Shown: positions 51,232-60,403 of the stretch, one piece after another | How the letters are laid out: every line of letters begins with the position of its first letter | Position numbering within the stretch: the first letter of the stretch is position 1 | From: Lautropia sp. | GTDB lineage: Bacteria > Pseudomonadota > Gammaproteobacteria > Burkholderiales > Burkholderiaceae_E | Direction: 5' to 3' | Length of the DNA stretch: 64,000 bases | NCBI GenBank assembly: GCA_030532895.1 | Contig: JAUNKF010000018.1 | Location: forward strand, 1-64,000 | Made by a program: the position numbers and the translations under genes | Notes under the pieces: generated by a model | The model's database searches: none | What the model was told of the DNA's origin: nothing | What the model saw: only the letters and a program-made list of their open reading frames with translations

Positions 51232-54123
51232 GTGCGTCATCCCTTCCCCTCGCTTGCCGTGCCTGCCGGGTTCCGCCGTCAGGCGATGACCTTGTCCACC
51301 CTCACCGCGTTGCTGACCCTGGCCGCCTGTGGTGGCGGTGCGGCCGGTGATGCGGGTTCATCGCCTGCACCGGGTGCGCATGGCTCGGGCATCAGCACCA
51401 CCGATGACCGCGCACTGTTCCGGGATGGGCCGAACGAGATTCCGGCCCCCAATGTGGGCATCGATTTTCAGGCAGAGCCGGTGCTCGATGGCTTGCCTGA
51501 TGCCCATGCCGACGTGCGTGATTCGCTGGTGGCCCGCAAGAACCTGCCGACCGCGCCGATGGCTGCCGTGCAGGGTGCCTGGGGGCCACAGGTGAAGTGG
51601 CCCTTCATTCCCATTCATGCCGTCGTGATGCCCGATGGCCGCGTGATGACCTATGGCTCGCAGGCCAACGGGCAGCAAGGCGGCAAGTTCTTCTATGATG
51701 TGTGGGATCCGACCATGGGCACCGGTGACGATGCTCACCTCCTGCTGCCCAACACCACGCAGGTCGACATCTTCTGTTCGGCTCAGGTGGTGCTGCCGCT
51801 CACCGGTGATCTGTTCATCGCCGGGGGGGATGTCTTCAGCCAGGCGCGGGGGCGCAGCACCAACCGTCCCAACAACGACACGACGCTGTTCCGGCCGGGT
51901 AGCAACACGATTGAGAAAGGCCAGCAGCTGAAAGTGCCGCGCTGGTACGCCACAGCCACGACACTGCCCAATGGCGAGGTGTACATCCAGGGCGGTCTGG
52001 GCGGCGAAAAGCACCCGGAAATCCGTCGCAACGATGGCAGCACCGTGCTGCTCGACGGCATCGATTCGTCGGACATCTATCACGAGTATCCCCGCAACTG
52101 GGTGGCACCGGATGGCAAGATCTTCGGCTTTTCGGCCACGAAGATGTACCGCATGGATGTGAGCGGCAAGGGCACGCGGCGTGATGTCGGCGAGCTGAAC
52201 TACAAGTCGCACTGGGAAGGCTCGGCCGTCATGTTCGAGCCGGGCCGCATCCTGATGACCGAGGCGCACGGTGATCGTGCCGCGATCATCGACATCCGTA
52301 GCGACAAGCCTGTGGTGAGGGATGCCGGCCGCATGAGCAACACGCGGATGTGGCATGACAGCACGGTGCTGGCCGACGGCACGGTGGCCATCACCGGCGG
52401 GGCCGAGCATTTCGATTTCAGCACGGCCAAGGCGCGCAACCCGATCTATCAGATCGAGCTGTGGAACCCGAAAACCGGTGTCTGGACTAAAGGCCCGGCC
52501 CAGAAGCGCATGCGTCTGTACCATTCGACCTCGGTGCTGTTGCCCGATGGCACGCTGTTCACCGGTGGTGGTGGTGCGGGTGGCCCCGAGACGAACCTGA
52601 ATGCCGAGATCTACTACCCGCCGTACCTGTACAACGCCGATGGATCACCGGCCAGGCGCCCGGTGATCGATTCGGCGCCGATGGTGGTGCAGCCTTCAGG
52701 TTCGCTGGTGCTCGAATCCGCCGATGCCGCCAGCATCCAGCGCATCACGATGGTGGCCTCCGGTTCGGTCACGCATTCCTTCGACATGAACCAGCGCTTC
52801 ATCGAGCTGAATTTCCGTCGTGAAGGCAACCGCCTGGTTGCCCAGTTGCCGGCCAACCACTTCGAGACGCCGCCGGGCTATTACATGGTGTTTGCCATTA
52901 ACAGGGCCGGCACGCCTTCGGTGGCGAGCATGGTGCGCGTGAACGTGAAGCAGCCTGCGGGCAACGACCCGGACGTGATCCCGGTGTACCAGTATGGTGT
53001 GCGTGATGGCAGCCAGCGCTACCGCTACAGCACGGACCCGGCGCTGGGTGGCGAGTGGGTGCGCGAGCGCGAGGCATTTCTGGCCTATGGCAGCCCGAAA
53101 AACAATACGGTGCCTGTCTACCGGTATGAGGCCACCGAGGCGGGCAAGACGCGCTATCTGTACTCGACGAATGACAATATTCCCGAGCGTGGCTGGCAGC
53201 GCACGGCTGTGGCTTTTCATGCCTTTGCCGGGGCGGGTGAAGGTCGTCAGGCGGTGGCGGAATATCGGCAGTATCGGGCTGGCACCTATGCCACCTATAC
53301 AGTAGGCAATGCGCCTGCGGGTGGCTGGACGCGGTTCTCGCCGGCCAGCTTCCATGTGCCCGTGTCGCCGCGTGTGGAGAACCCGGCCGTTCATGACACG
53401 CAAGCGCCTTCGGTGCCGCAGAACCTGAAGGCCGAGGTGCAGCCCGACAACAGCATCATCGTCACCTGGGATGCGGCCACCGATACCGGCGGCGCGGGGC
53501 TTGAAGGCTATCGCCTGCGCCGTGGTCCTATCGTGCTGACGGCAGACCTGCTCAAAACCCCGCGCTTCGTGAACGAGCCGCTGGGGCCGGGGCAGTACAC
53601 CTATTCGGTCGAGGCGGTTGACAAGGCGGGCAATACCTCCGCACGCAGCTTCTTCCGCACCTATGTGCAACCGAATGAGGAGGCGGCCCTGCGCGCAGCC
53701 AACCTGGTGAAGGTCTATCGCTACGTGGGTCCGGGCGGAGATGGCGACCTGAGCTATGTCTATAGCGCCAATGCGTCTCTGGGTAGTGAGTGGACGCGTC
53801 AGGAACTGGCGTTTCATGCCTATGCCACGCCGCAGACGGGCACGGTACCTGTGTATCGCTATCGCGCCCGTGGCCTCAATGGCATGACCCGCTACCTGCT
53901 CAGCATCCAGCCGTCGCTGGGTTATGGGTGGCAGCGCGAGCAGGTGGTGTTTCATGTGCTACGCTCGGCACGGCAGGGTACGCAGCCGGTGCACGAGTTC
54001 TATCGCCTCAGTGGTGGTCTGTATCTGGGCTATGGCACGGGCAATAGTTTTGGCAAATCGTCCGGCTGGCGTCGCCATGGCACGGTGTTCCATGTGCCAA
54101 CCTGGAACGGTACGGGCAACTGA
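51232..54123 (+). CDS. Secreted copper-radical oxidase-like lipoprotein (galactose oxidase fold)
   Basis: About 963 residues from the GTG at 51232 (GAGGA about 9 bp upstream), giving a lipoprotein signal with lipobox LTLAAC. The kelch propeller and C-terminal early-set (DUF1929) domain of galactose oxidase span about residues 70-575. All copper-radical residues have counterparts: Cys in IFCSAQVVLP, Tyr in RWYATATTLPNG (Cys-Tyr pair), Tyr-His in MRLYHSTSVLLPDG and His in VTHSFDMNQRF. Residues about 585-960 hold six repeats of the PVYRY...RYLYST...GW...FHA type, three before and three after a fibronectin-III-like domain (PSVPQNLKAEV). It probably oxidises sugars or alcohols outside the cell with release of peroxide. 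A hairpin follows the gene. Confidence 0.87.
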   Translation: MRHPFPSLAVPAGFRRQAMTLSTLTALLTLAACGGGAAGDAGSSPAPGAHGSGISTTDDRALFRDGPNEIPAPNVGIDFQAEPVLDGLPDAHADVRDSLVARKNLPTAPMAAVQGAWGPQVKWPFIPIHAVVMPDGRVMTYGSQANGQQGGKFFYDVWDPTMGTGDDAHLLLPNTTQVDIFCSAQVVLPLTGDLFIAGGDVFSQARGRSTNRPNNDTTLFRPGSNTIEKGQQLKVPRWYATATTLPNGEVYIQGGLGGEKHPEIRRNDGSTVLLDGIDSSDIYHEYPRNWVAPDGKIFGFSATKMYRMDVSGKGTRRDVGELNYKSHWEGSAVMFEPGRILMTEAHGDRAAIIDIRSDKPVVRDAGRMSNTRMWHDSTVLADGTVAITGGAEHFDFSTAKARNPIYQIELWNPKTGVWTKGPAQKRMRLYHSTSVLLPDGTLFTGGGGAGGPETNLNAEIYYPPYLYNADGSPARRPVIDSAPMVVQPSGSLVLESADAASIQRITMVASGSVTHSFDMNQRFIELNFRREGNRLVAQLPANHFETPPGYYMVFAINRAGTPSVASMVRVNVKQPAGNDPDVIPVYQYGVRDGSQRYRYSTDPALGGEWVREREAFLAYGSPKNNTVPVYRYEATEAGKTRYLYSTNDNIPERGWQRTAVAFHAFAGAGEGRQAVAEYRQYRAGTYATYTVGNAPAGGWTRFSPASFHVPVSPRVENPAVHDTQAPSVPQNLKAEVQPDNSIIVTWDAATDTGGAGLEGYRLRRGPIVLTADLLKTPRFVNEPLGPGQYTYSVEAVDKAGNTSARSFFRTYVQPNEEAALRAANLVKVYRYVGPGGDGDLSYVYSANASLGSEWTRQELAFHAYATPQTGTVPVYRYRARGLNGMTRYLLSIQPSLGYGWQREQVVFHVLRSARQGTQPVHEFYRLSGGLYLGYGTGNSFGKSSGWRRHGTVFHVPTWNGTGN

Positions 54124-54193
54124 GCAGGTATTGTTGTCATCGTCAGGGGGGCGTCCGCTCGGGCGACACCGCTTCAACAGGCGGGTAAACAGG

Positions 54194-54225
54194 GCGGGTC
54201 ATCTTCCGTTCGGAAGATGACCCGT
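54194..54225 (+). terminator. Terminator-like hairpin after the copper oxidase gene
   Basis: GGGTCATCTTCC-GTTC-GGAAGATGACCC is a perfect 12-bp stem with a 4-base loop; flanking C-G and G-U pairs extend it to 14. It lies between the oxidase and the convergent adhesin-like gene. The remaining 200 bp up to 54427 holds no gene I can support. Confidence 0.65.
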
Positions 54226-54427
54226 TCCTTGATGGGCACGTGGGGACGAACACGGACATGACGTGTGCGGCTTGCACCTTGCGTGTGTGGATGATGGCGA
54301 GAAATGGCAAGCAGCCAGACATGTCAAATGCCGCAAGCCGGTGACGGGTGATGCTGCCTGTCATCGGCTTGCGGCTTTGGGGCATGCTGTCTGCCGGTGG
54401 ATGCTGCTTTGCCGGCAGGCTGAACGA

Positions 54428-57097
54428 TCAGAACAACGGGGTAGGCAGCTGGATCAGCTCATCGATGTCGGCAAAAGCCTTGGGGCTGATGCTCGTGGTG
54501 TCATCCTGCTGCGCCGTTGCCGGGCTACCCTCGGTGACCTGAGTGCGAGGCGACGATTTGTCCGGCTCGGCATCGACGATGGTATCGCTCGACGACCCGG
54601 CCAGTTCCTCGATCCGGATCGTTTGCGGAGTTGCCCCCAGGTGCGTGTTGCTCTTGGCGAATCCGGTCACGGACACGAAGCTGAAGCTGCCGCCATCGCT
54701 GTGGCTTGCATCCCATTGCAGCGTCTTGACCTCGTCGGCCGTCAGCACCTGACCAATCTTGACACCGATCCCCTCGCTACCAAACTTCAAGACATTGGAC
54801 GGGGTGTCGGAGACCGTGCTGTCGTCGTTGATGGCCGTGATCTTGACATGTGTGGCGGCCTCGCCGGTGCCCAGCACACGCTCGAAAGCGATGGGGGCAT
54901 CGGGTTGATCGTGCGCCACTTTCAGCGGGGCATTCTCACCATAGGTTGGGGCTGCACGGTGTTCATAGATGTGGATGACATGGCGCTTGGCGCCTGGGAT
55001 GTCGGTGCCATCGAGGTCGGCCACCGGCTTGAAACGGATCAGGGCCGGGCCTTCCGTGTGTTGGGCATTCCAGCTGATCTTGTCGAAATCGGCGGCAGCC
55101 ACCTTGTCCCCGACTTTCAGCGGCTGGCCGCTCTTGGTCAGGGCGCCCTCGGGGGCTGCCTGTGGTCCCGATTCCGAGGCGTCGTCCACGGATGGGGAAA
55201 CCCCCGCCGAACTCGGCCCGGTTGGTTGCGGGGTACCGAGGATCTCCAGGATTTCGATGAACTGTGCCGGTACCTTCGGGTTGTCGCCCCTGAAGAGAGC
55301 CGCGTCGATGCGGGTGGATTCGGCATCGTGCGCCATGGAAACGGTTTGGGTGTTTTCATAGAACGGCACGTCTAGCGGTGGCAGATCACTGTCATTGGTG
55401 TCTGCTGCATTGCCGCTGTCCTGATCCGGTTGTGCCATGTTCGGGTTGTCCGAGGTGCCGGGAGCATCAGGCTTTTCCTGTTGATCCGGTGTCGTGCCGT
55501 TCGTGGCCGGCGGCTGCTTGCCGTTGCCGGGATTCGTCTGGCCGTTCTGAGCCTGATCGTCGGCGCTTTCCGAATGGCCGTTGTGGCCGCTGTCGTCGCT
55601 CCCGTGATGGTCGTGGTGTTCGGTGGGTGGTTCTGCCTCACCGGGCTTGTGGCCGGGGTTGGCCGGTGCCTGGACGCTCGCGTCGTCGATCAGCTTGATG
55701 GTGCCGACGACTGGCACCTCTTCACCGGTGTCGCTGGTACGCGTCAGCTCCTTGGCCGTGGCCGGATCGGCCGAATCCACGGCACTCAGCGAAATGGAGG
55801 CACTGCGGCTCGTATTGCCTTGCCAGACCAGCTTGTCGAAATCGGCCTTGGTGATGATATCGCCTTCGGAAACCGGCACGAGCTTGCCGTCCTTGATCAG
55901 CATCAGCGGATGCTGGTAATTGGGGTATTCGATGACAAAGGCAAAGAGCGGTGTGTCTGCGCCTACCTCCTCGGAAAAGCTAAGCAATGCACCGTTATAA
56001 GGCGGCGTGACACGCTCGATGACGTTGACGCCGGGCTTGGCGTGATGGTTGTCGAACCAGGCCTTGTCTTCTTGCAGCTGGTTCAAGAAAATCCGGCTCA
56101 GCCATTCGGCTTCGCGTGCATCGTCGATGCTGAGCAGTTTGCCACCAAACTGCTTGGCCATCTCGCGGGCCTGTGCCAGCGTCACGGTGCCCTGATTCGG
56201 CAGCTTGTACACTTCGTAGGCCGTGTTGCCCGTGCTGGTGGCGCCATCATTCGGGCCTTTCAGCTCGATGCGCTGATGAAAGGCATTGGCATCCAGTGGT
56301 TTGCCGTCGTCATCGCCATAGCGCACCAGACGTGAGGTGCTTTCGTTGTCGCCGTGGCGGGCAAAGATGTTGGTGATCTGCACAAAATCAGCCACCTGTC
56401 CATTGGCGAGTGTCAGCTGGAAGCTTTCGGCGTTCAGGCGGGTGTAACCGTCAGGCGAAACATGTGGCTCGTCGGCCGGGCCATTGGCCTGGGCCAGCGG
56501 CATGTCGACCGGGTTGTCGTCGCTGCGTGGGGTGCTGTCGTTTTTGTCCGTGTCACTGCCGGGGAGGGAGGGCTGGTTGCCTTCCGGAGTATTGGGGGGG
56601 GCTGCCTCACTCCCGCCGCCTTGTGCGTTCTGGCCCTGGTTCGGCTCGATCGTCTGGGGTGGTTTGCTTTGAAGCGAGTCCTGCCCGCCGGGCTGTTGGC
56701 TACCATGGTTGTTGCCATGGCTGCCGCCACTGCTGCTGGTGGCCAGCAGCGCGGTCAACCCGATGGCGCCAGCCCCGAGGACAAGTGGTGAGACCGTCGA
56801 AGCAGCCGTAGCGCCGGTCGTGGTCGTGCCGTCCTCAGCCTGAAGAGCGCCCAGCGCAGCGGGGGCCTCGGTGCTGGCCGCTGTGTCACCGGCAGGGTTC
56901 ATGGCCTGCATCATGACGGGTTCACCGCTCTTGGCTACGAGCTGTGGTGCGTCCACCTCGGGCTGATGCTGGGCGCGCATGTCCTCGTCTTCGAGTTGCC
57001 AGGTTTGGGCGCGCAGTGGCATGGCTCGTTGGGCGTCGTGTCGGGCGAGGGGGGGGGCTTGGGTGTTGACCGGTTTCGTCATGTCTGAACGGTTCAT
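54428..57097 (-). CDS. Large adhesin-like surface protein with cadherin-like modules
   Basis: An 889-residue acidic protein I do not recognise as a known family. No cleavable signal is obvious; a hydrophobic stretch at about 103-121 (VLGAGAIGLTALLATSSSG) follows a polar N-terminus. A 90-residue Pro/Gln/Gly/Asn-rich linker leads to a region resembling C-type lectin folds (about 305-345: VTLAQAREMAKQFGGKLLSIDDAREAEWL). Three similar modules follow, around GDIITKADFDKLVWQG, GDKVAAADFDKISWN and GQVLTADEVKTLQWD, like the tandem modules of large bacterial adhesins. A His/Asp-rich linker (HHDHHGSDDSGHNGH) separates the first two. A poly-C tract and a 13-bp palindrome lie upstream. The first ATG has no good ribosome-binding site. 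Confidence 0.6.
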   Translation of the reverse strand: MNRSDMTKPVNTQAPPLARHDAQRAMPLRAQTWQLEDEDMRAQHQPEVDAPQLVAKSGEPVMMQAMNPAGDTAASTEAPAALGALQAEDGTTTTGATAASTVSPLVLGAGAIGLTALLATSSSGGSHGNNHGSQQPGGQDSLQSKPPQTIEPNQGQNAQGGGSEAAPPNTPEGNQPSLPGSDTDKNDSTPRSDDNPVDMPLAQANGPADEPHVSPDGYTRLNAESFQLTLANGQVADFVQITNIFARHGDNESTSRLVRYGDDDGKPLDANAFHQRIELKGPNDGATSTGNTAYEVYKLPNQGTVTLAQAREMAKQFGGKLLSIDDAREAEWLSRIFLNQLQEDKAWFDNHHAKPGVNVIERVTPPYNGALLSFSEEVGADTPLFAFVIEYPNYQHPLMLIKDGKLVPVSEGDIITKADFDKLVWQGNTSRSASISLSAVDSADPATAKELTRTSDTGEEVPVVGTIKLIDDASVQAPANPGHKPGEAEPPTEHHDHHGSDDSGHNGHSESADDQAQNGQTNPGNGKQPPATNGTTPDQQEKPDAPGTSDNPNMAQPDQDSGNAADTNDSDLPPLDVPFYENTQTVSMAHDAESTRIDAALFRGDNPKVPAQFIEILEILGTPQPTGPSSAGVSPSVDDASESGPQAAPEGALTKSGQPLKVGDKVAAADFDKISWNAQHTEGPALIRFKPVADLDGTDIPGAKRHVIHIYEHRAAPTYGENAPLKVAHDQPDAPIAFERVLGTGEAATHVKITAINDDSTVSDTPSNVLKFGSEGIGVKIGQVLTADEVKTLQWDASHSDGGSFSFVSVTGFAKSNTHLGATPQTIRIEELAGSSSDTIVDAEPDKSSPRTQVTEGSPATAQQDDTTSISPKAFADIDELIQLPTPLF

Positions 57098-57189
57098 GTC
57101 AGTGTCGTCGGGTCTGAGGAATGGAAGTCACCTGTGCCCCTTGGTGCGTGTCATGCAAGTGTTCGTTCCCGCGAGCGCTAATCTGGGCG

Positions 57190-57202
57190 TGCATGACATG
57201 CA
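57190..57202. promoter_or_regulatory. 13-bp palindrome, candidate operator
   Basis: TGCATG-A-CATGCA is a perfect palindrome 93 bp before the adhesin-like start. A related half, TCATGCAAGTG, occurs closer to the gene (about 57148-57160), so a dimeric regulator could bind both. The regulator is not identified. Confidence 0.4.
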
Positions 57203-57448
57203 CTTGGGTGATCACGCCGGGCGCAACTGCGCCAGTACGACCTGTCGGGCTGATCGTGTAACAGGGTTACGTTATATTGCGGCCCGAAGCCCCCCAAGGG
57301 GAGGGGTAAGGGCATGGACGGTGGCTTGCCGCTGCCAGACGTGGGGCGAGATATTCTTTTGGGTGATGTCGAACCCGCGCTCAGATGCACGAAGCGGTTT
57401 GCCGATCCTGGCACCCGTCATGCACGGCTTGCTGTCAACTTGCAGTTC

Positions 57449-57460
57449 GGGGGGGGGGGG
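57449..57460. repeat. Homopolymer of 12 G (12 C on the coding strand)
   Basis: An uninterrupted G12 run lies about 350 bp upstream of the adhesin-like gene and 46 bp after the DUF937 gene. Runs of this length are prone to slippage and are known phase-variation sites in surface-protein promoters. Confidence 0.6.
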
Positions 57461-57505
57461 AACCCGTGTATGACAGGTGCTGGATATGCATGCCCAGGCG
57501 GGTGA

Positions 57506-58297
57506 TCAACGGCGACCGCTGAGGAGGCTGCTGCCCAGTGACACGAGGTCGTTCATGTCGAGCTTGCCGTCTCCATTCTGGTCGAGCAGGCTGCTGAACA
57601 CGGTGTCGGCGCCCTGGCGCTTGAGTTCGGCCTGCTCCTGGCTCAGTGCCTCGTTCAGTGCCTGGGGGTCAGACTGGCTCTGGCTGCCTTGCAGGAAGCG
57701 CTGGCCCAGAAAGGAGAGGACGATCGGCATCAGCATGGCCAGCAGGTTGTGTGCACCGCCAGCGCCCAGCCCCGAGGCCTGACCGAGTCCGGCTTCGACA
57801 CGGGCCTGTTGTCCGCCGAACAGCGAGCCGAGTGCGGCATCGATAGCACCGGTGTCAGCTGTCTGATCGGCCGCGCTGCCGGCGGTGCCGGTCATGCGGG
57901 TGTCGGGAGAGCCAGGGCCGCCGTTGCCCAGCATGCCACCCAGCATCCCGCCAAGTGCGCCTGCCAGACCGCCGCCGGCTGCGCTGGTACCGGCCCCGCC
58001 CAACAGGCTGCCCAGCGCACCGGCCAGGCCGCCACTGGCTGTGGCGCTGCCGCCCAGCAGGCCGCCGAGCATGCCCGCGAGATTGGCGCCGCCCGGCCCG
58101 CCCAGGCCACCGAGCAGGGGTTGCATGCCCTGGGGCTGGCTCGCCTGGTTGCCAAGTGCGCCCATCAGCATGGGGAGTGCCTGGCTCACGGCGGTGCTGG
58201 CCTGTTCGGGGGTGGTGCCCAGTTGCTGGGCGATCTGCTGCATCGGTGCGCCTTGCAGTTGGGTGAAGAGTTGCTGGGTGAGGGTGGGTTCGGTCAT
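57506..58297 (-). CDS. DUF937 protein with glycine-rich core and EF-hand-like tail
   Basis: About 263 residues from the ATG at 58297 (GGAG about 10 bp upstream). The N-terminus TQQLFTQLQGAPMQQIAQQLG and EQASTAVSQALPMLMGALG match the DUF937 pattern. The middle is made of Gly/Leu/Ala-rich repeats of the GLGGLLGGxxG kind. The C-terminus carries an EF-hand-like loop (LDQNGDGKLDMNDLVSLG) that could bind calcium. A longer frame to 58414 is unsupported. Function is unknown; such proteins are usually small, stress-related or envelope-associated. Confidence 0.8.
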   Translation of the reverse strand: MTEPTLTQQLFTQLQGAPMQQIAQQLGTTPEQASTAVSQALPMLMGALGNQASQPQGMQPLLGGLGGPGGANLAGMLGGLLGGSATASGGLAGALGSLLGGAGTSAAGGGLAGALGGMLGGMLGNGGPGSPDTRMTGTAGSAADQTADTGAIDAALGSLFGGQQARVEAGLGQASGLGAGGAHNLLAMLMPIVLSFLGQRFLQGSQSQSDPQALNEALSQEQAELKRQGADTVFSSLLDQNGDGKLDMNDLVSLGSSLLSGRR

Positions 58298-58664
58298 GAT
58301 GTTCAGGCTCCAGAAAATGATGAGGAGTGACGCGTGTTGCTCGGCCTGCGTACCGACGAAGACGTGCATGCACGCGCTGCAGTCGCCGGGGCTGGTGCCT
58401 TGCCTGACACGCATCGATCTGCCGATGATAGACGTCAGTTGCCGACTCTTTCAAAAATCGCCCTTGGGATACTGCTGAACAAGTGTCTTTTGGTTGGGTT
58501 TCGCGGTGTTGCCGGTTGGTGCGCATGAACCACTTGATGACATTTGTCGCGCGTTTGGCAGGTATGATGTCGGTTCGCCGATGTGTCAGCACGCCTCGCT
58601 GCTTGTCCGTCCGGCCACGGGCGGCAATGCATCAGCTCATGTCGCACTTTCCGTTTTTCTGGGC
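58298..58664. other. Divergent intergenic region, DUF937 / AI-2E permease
   Basis: About 370 bp without a convincing gene; the open frames are random extensions of the neighbours. A -10-like TATGAT near 58563 faces the permease, but no -35 is correctly spaced. Confidence 0.4.
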
Positions 58665-59831
58665 ATGAAACGCATGAAATTCCACGGTGAACAACGGGTC
58701 TTCTTTCTGGTGACCCTGTCTCTGGTGACGATCGCATTCATCGCGATCCTGTTGCCGTTCTACAGTGCACTGCTTTGGGCGGTGATTCTGGCACTGCTGT
58801 TTTCGCCGTTGCAGCGTTGGCTGCTGGCGCGGATGGGGGGGCGCAAGAACCTGGCCACGCTTACGACGCTTGGGGTGGTGATGATGCTCGTCATCCTGCC
58901 GGTGGTCGGCATCTCGATGTCGATCGTCCGGGAGGGGACAGCACTTTTCAATCGGGTTCGCTCTGGAGAGCTGAATTTTGGCGCCTACCTGGGGCAGATC
59001 ATCGATGCATTGCCAGCCTGGCTCAAACGGCTGCTCGATCATCAAGGGCTGCTCGACCTGCCTTCGCTGCAGCAGCGGCTGGCCGAGAGCAGTTCCAAGA
59101 TCGGTCAGACGCTTGGTTCGCAGGCGGTGGAGATTGGTCAGAACACGGTGCATGTGATGGCGAGCACCGGTATCCTGCTCTACGTGCTTTTCTTTCTGCT
59201 GCGCGATGCGCGCGACATGGTGCCGATGATCCGGCGAGCGATTCCGTTGGCCGATGACCAGACGCATCATCTGGTCAGCAAGTTTTCGGCGGTGATCAAG
59301 GCGACCGTCAAGGGTAATGTGGCGGTGGCGGCCATTCAGGGGGCTCTGGGTGGGGTGATCCTGTGGTTTCTGGGCATTCAGGGCGCCGTGTTGTGGGCGG
59401 TGGTGATGGCCTTTCTGTCGTTGTTGCCGGCGGTTGGCGCAGGATTGATCTGGGGGCCGATTGCAGCCTATTTCCTGGCAACCGGGAATGTCTGGCAGGG
59501 GGTGGTGCTGATGCTCTGGGGCGTTTTCGTGATCGGTTTGGTCGACAACGTGCTGCGCCCGGTACTGGTGGGCAAGGACACGAAGATGCCCGACTATGTG
59601 GTGCTCGTCTCGACGGTGGGCGGCATGTCGCTCTTCGGGCTGAATGGTTTCGTCATCGGCCCGTTGATTGCGGCACTTTTCATGGCCACCTGGGATATTT
59701 ATGTTTCTCCCGACAAGGTGCGAGAGGAAGTCCGTGAGGATGGGCTGGTCGTGGACGAGCACGGCAATGAGGCGGCAAGCCACGCCCATGAGGCAGGGCA
59801 CGCAAACGGCCCGCGTGACGAGGGCTCCTGA
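58665..59831 (+). CDS. AI-2E family permease (PerM/TqsA-like)
   Basis: About 388 residues from the ATG at 58665, with another ATG three codons later. There are roughly eight membrane segments, and the family pattern is clear: FYSALLWAVILALLFSPLQRWL, LTTLGVVMMLVILPVVGISM, LLYVLFFLLRDARDMVPMI, AIQGALGGVILWFLGI, LLPAVGAGLIWGPIAAYF, VDNVLRPVLVGKDTKMPDYVVLVSTVGGM and FVIGPLIAALFMATWDIY. Members export small molecules or act as ion/proton antiporters; an autoinducer role is not implied. The C-terminal 40 residues are acidic and His-rich. A hairpin follows. Confidence 0.9.
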   Translation: MKRMKFHGEQRVFFLVTLSLVTIAFIAILLPFYSALLWAVILALLFSPLQRWLLARMGGRKNLATLTTLGVVMMLVILPVVGISMSIVREGTALFNRVRSGELNFGAYLGQIIDALPAWLKRLLDHQGLLDLPSLQQRLAESSSKIGQTLGSQAVEIGQNTVHVMASTGILLYVLFFLLRDARDMVPMIRRAIPLADDQTHHLVSKFSAVIKATVKGNVAVAAIQGALGGVILWFLGIQGAVLWAVVMAFLSLLPAVGAGLIWGPIAAYFLATGNVWQGVVLMLWGVFVIGLVDNVLRPVLVGKDTKMPDYVVLVSTVGGMSLFGLNGFVIGPLIAALFMATWDIYVSPDKVREEVREDGLVVDEHGNEAASHAHEAGHANGPRDEGS

Positions 59832-59854
59832 CTGGCGATCAATCGCTGAGTGAG

Positions 59855-59875
59855 CGGCAGGTCAACGGCCTGCCG
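59855..59875. terminator. Hairpin between convergent permease and regulator genes
   Basis: CGGCAGG (59855-59861) pairs with CCTGCCG (59869-59875) across a 7-base loop. No T-run follows. Confidence 0.45.
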
Positions 59876-59921
59876 GGTGTTGGGGGGGCAGACAGGCCGC
59901 GGGCTGATCGAGTGCAGCCGC

Positions 59922-60293
59922 CTACGTCGACTGCCGCGAGTCCTGCCGCGCCGGCGTCTGGCTGTCTGCTGTGCCTTGCGGGCTGCAATACAGCTCGTGC
60001 AGCAGTTTGATGACGGCTGCAGCAGGGCCGTCGGCCAGCCGGTAATAGATGGTCTGGGAGGCTCGTCGGGTCGTGACGATTCCTTCCTCGCGCAGGACGG
60101 CCAAGTGCTGGGACAAGGCAGATTGACTGAGGTCGATCCGTTCGTTTATTTCACCGACGGACGATTCTCCGTCGGCCAGCATGCAAAGGATCATCAGACG
60201 CCGTGCATTGGCCAGCCCCTTCAGTAGGCGAGCGGCCTCGCCGGCATGGCGACGCATCTGTTCGGGATCGATACTTGGCGTTGAATCGGACAT
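59922..60293 (-). CDS. ArsR-family repressor, BigR/SqrR-like
   Basis: About 123 residues from the ATG at 60293, a winged-helix repressor. The HTH reads SSVGEINERIDLSQSALSQHLAVLREEG, and the wing is IVTTRRASQTIYYRL. It lacks the CVC metal box of ArsR/SmtB. Instead it has two Cys where BigR/SqrR have theirs, in RLMILCML and near the end in LLHELYC, which in those proteins form a (poly)sulfide link in response to persulfide. It is therefore more likely a sulfide sensor than a metal sensor. No sulfide-oxidation gene adjoins it, so its target is elsewhere. A longer start at 60377 is possible but would add only low-complexity sequence. Confidence 0.82.
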   Translation of the reverse strand: MSDSTPSIDPEQMRRHAGEAARLLKGLANARRLMILCMLADGESSVGEINERIDLSQSALSQHLAVLREEGIVTTRRASQTIYYRLADGPAAAVIKLLHELYCSPQGTADSQTPARQDSRQST

Positions 60294-60403
60294 GGAGGAG
60301 AGAGAATTGCTGGCGCGTGTCGTGCCCTGCTTTTGTCCCGGCAACCGTGCCGTCCGGGTGAGCATGACACGCGCCAATCGATCACATCAGCCGTGGCTTG
60401 CCG

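Larger units (their letters stand above)
57098..57505. other. Upstream region of the adhesin-like gene
   Basis: About 400 bp without a gene. It contains the palindrome at 57190-57202, a short inverted repeat GTAAC-AGG-GTTAC (57258-57270) beside an AT-rich TATATT, and a run of 12 G at 57449-57460. Together these look like a regulated and possibly variable promoter region. Confidence 0.5.
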
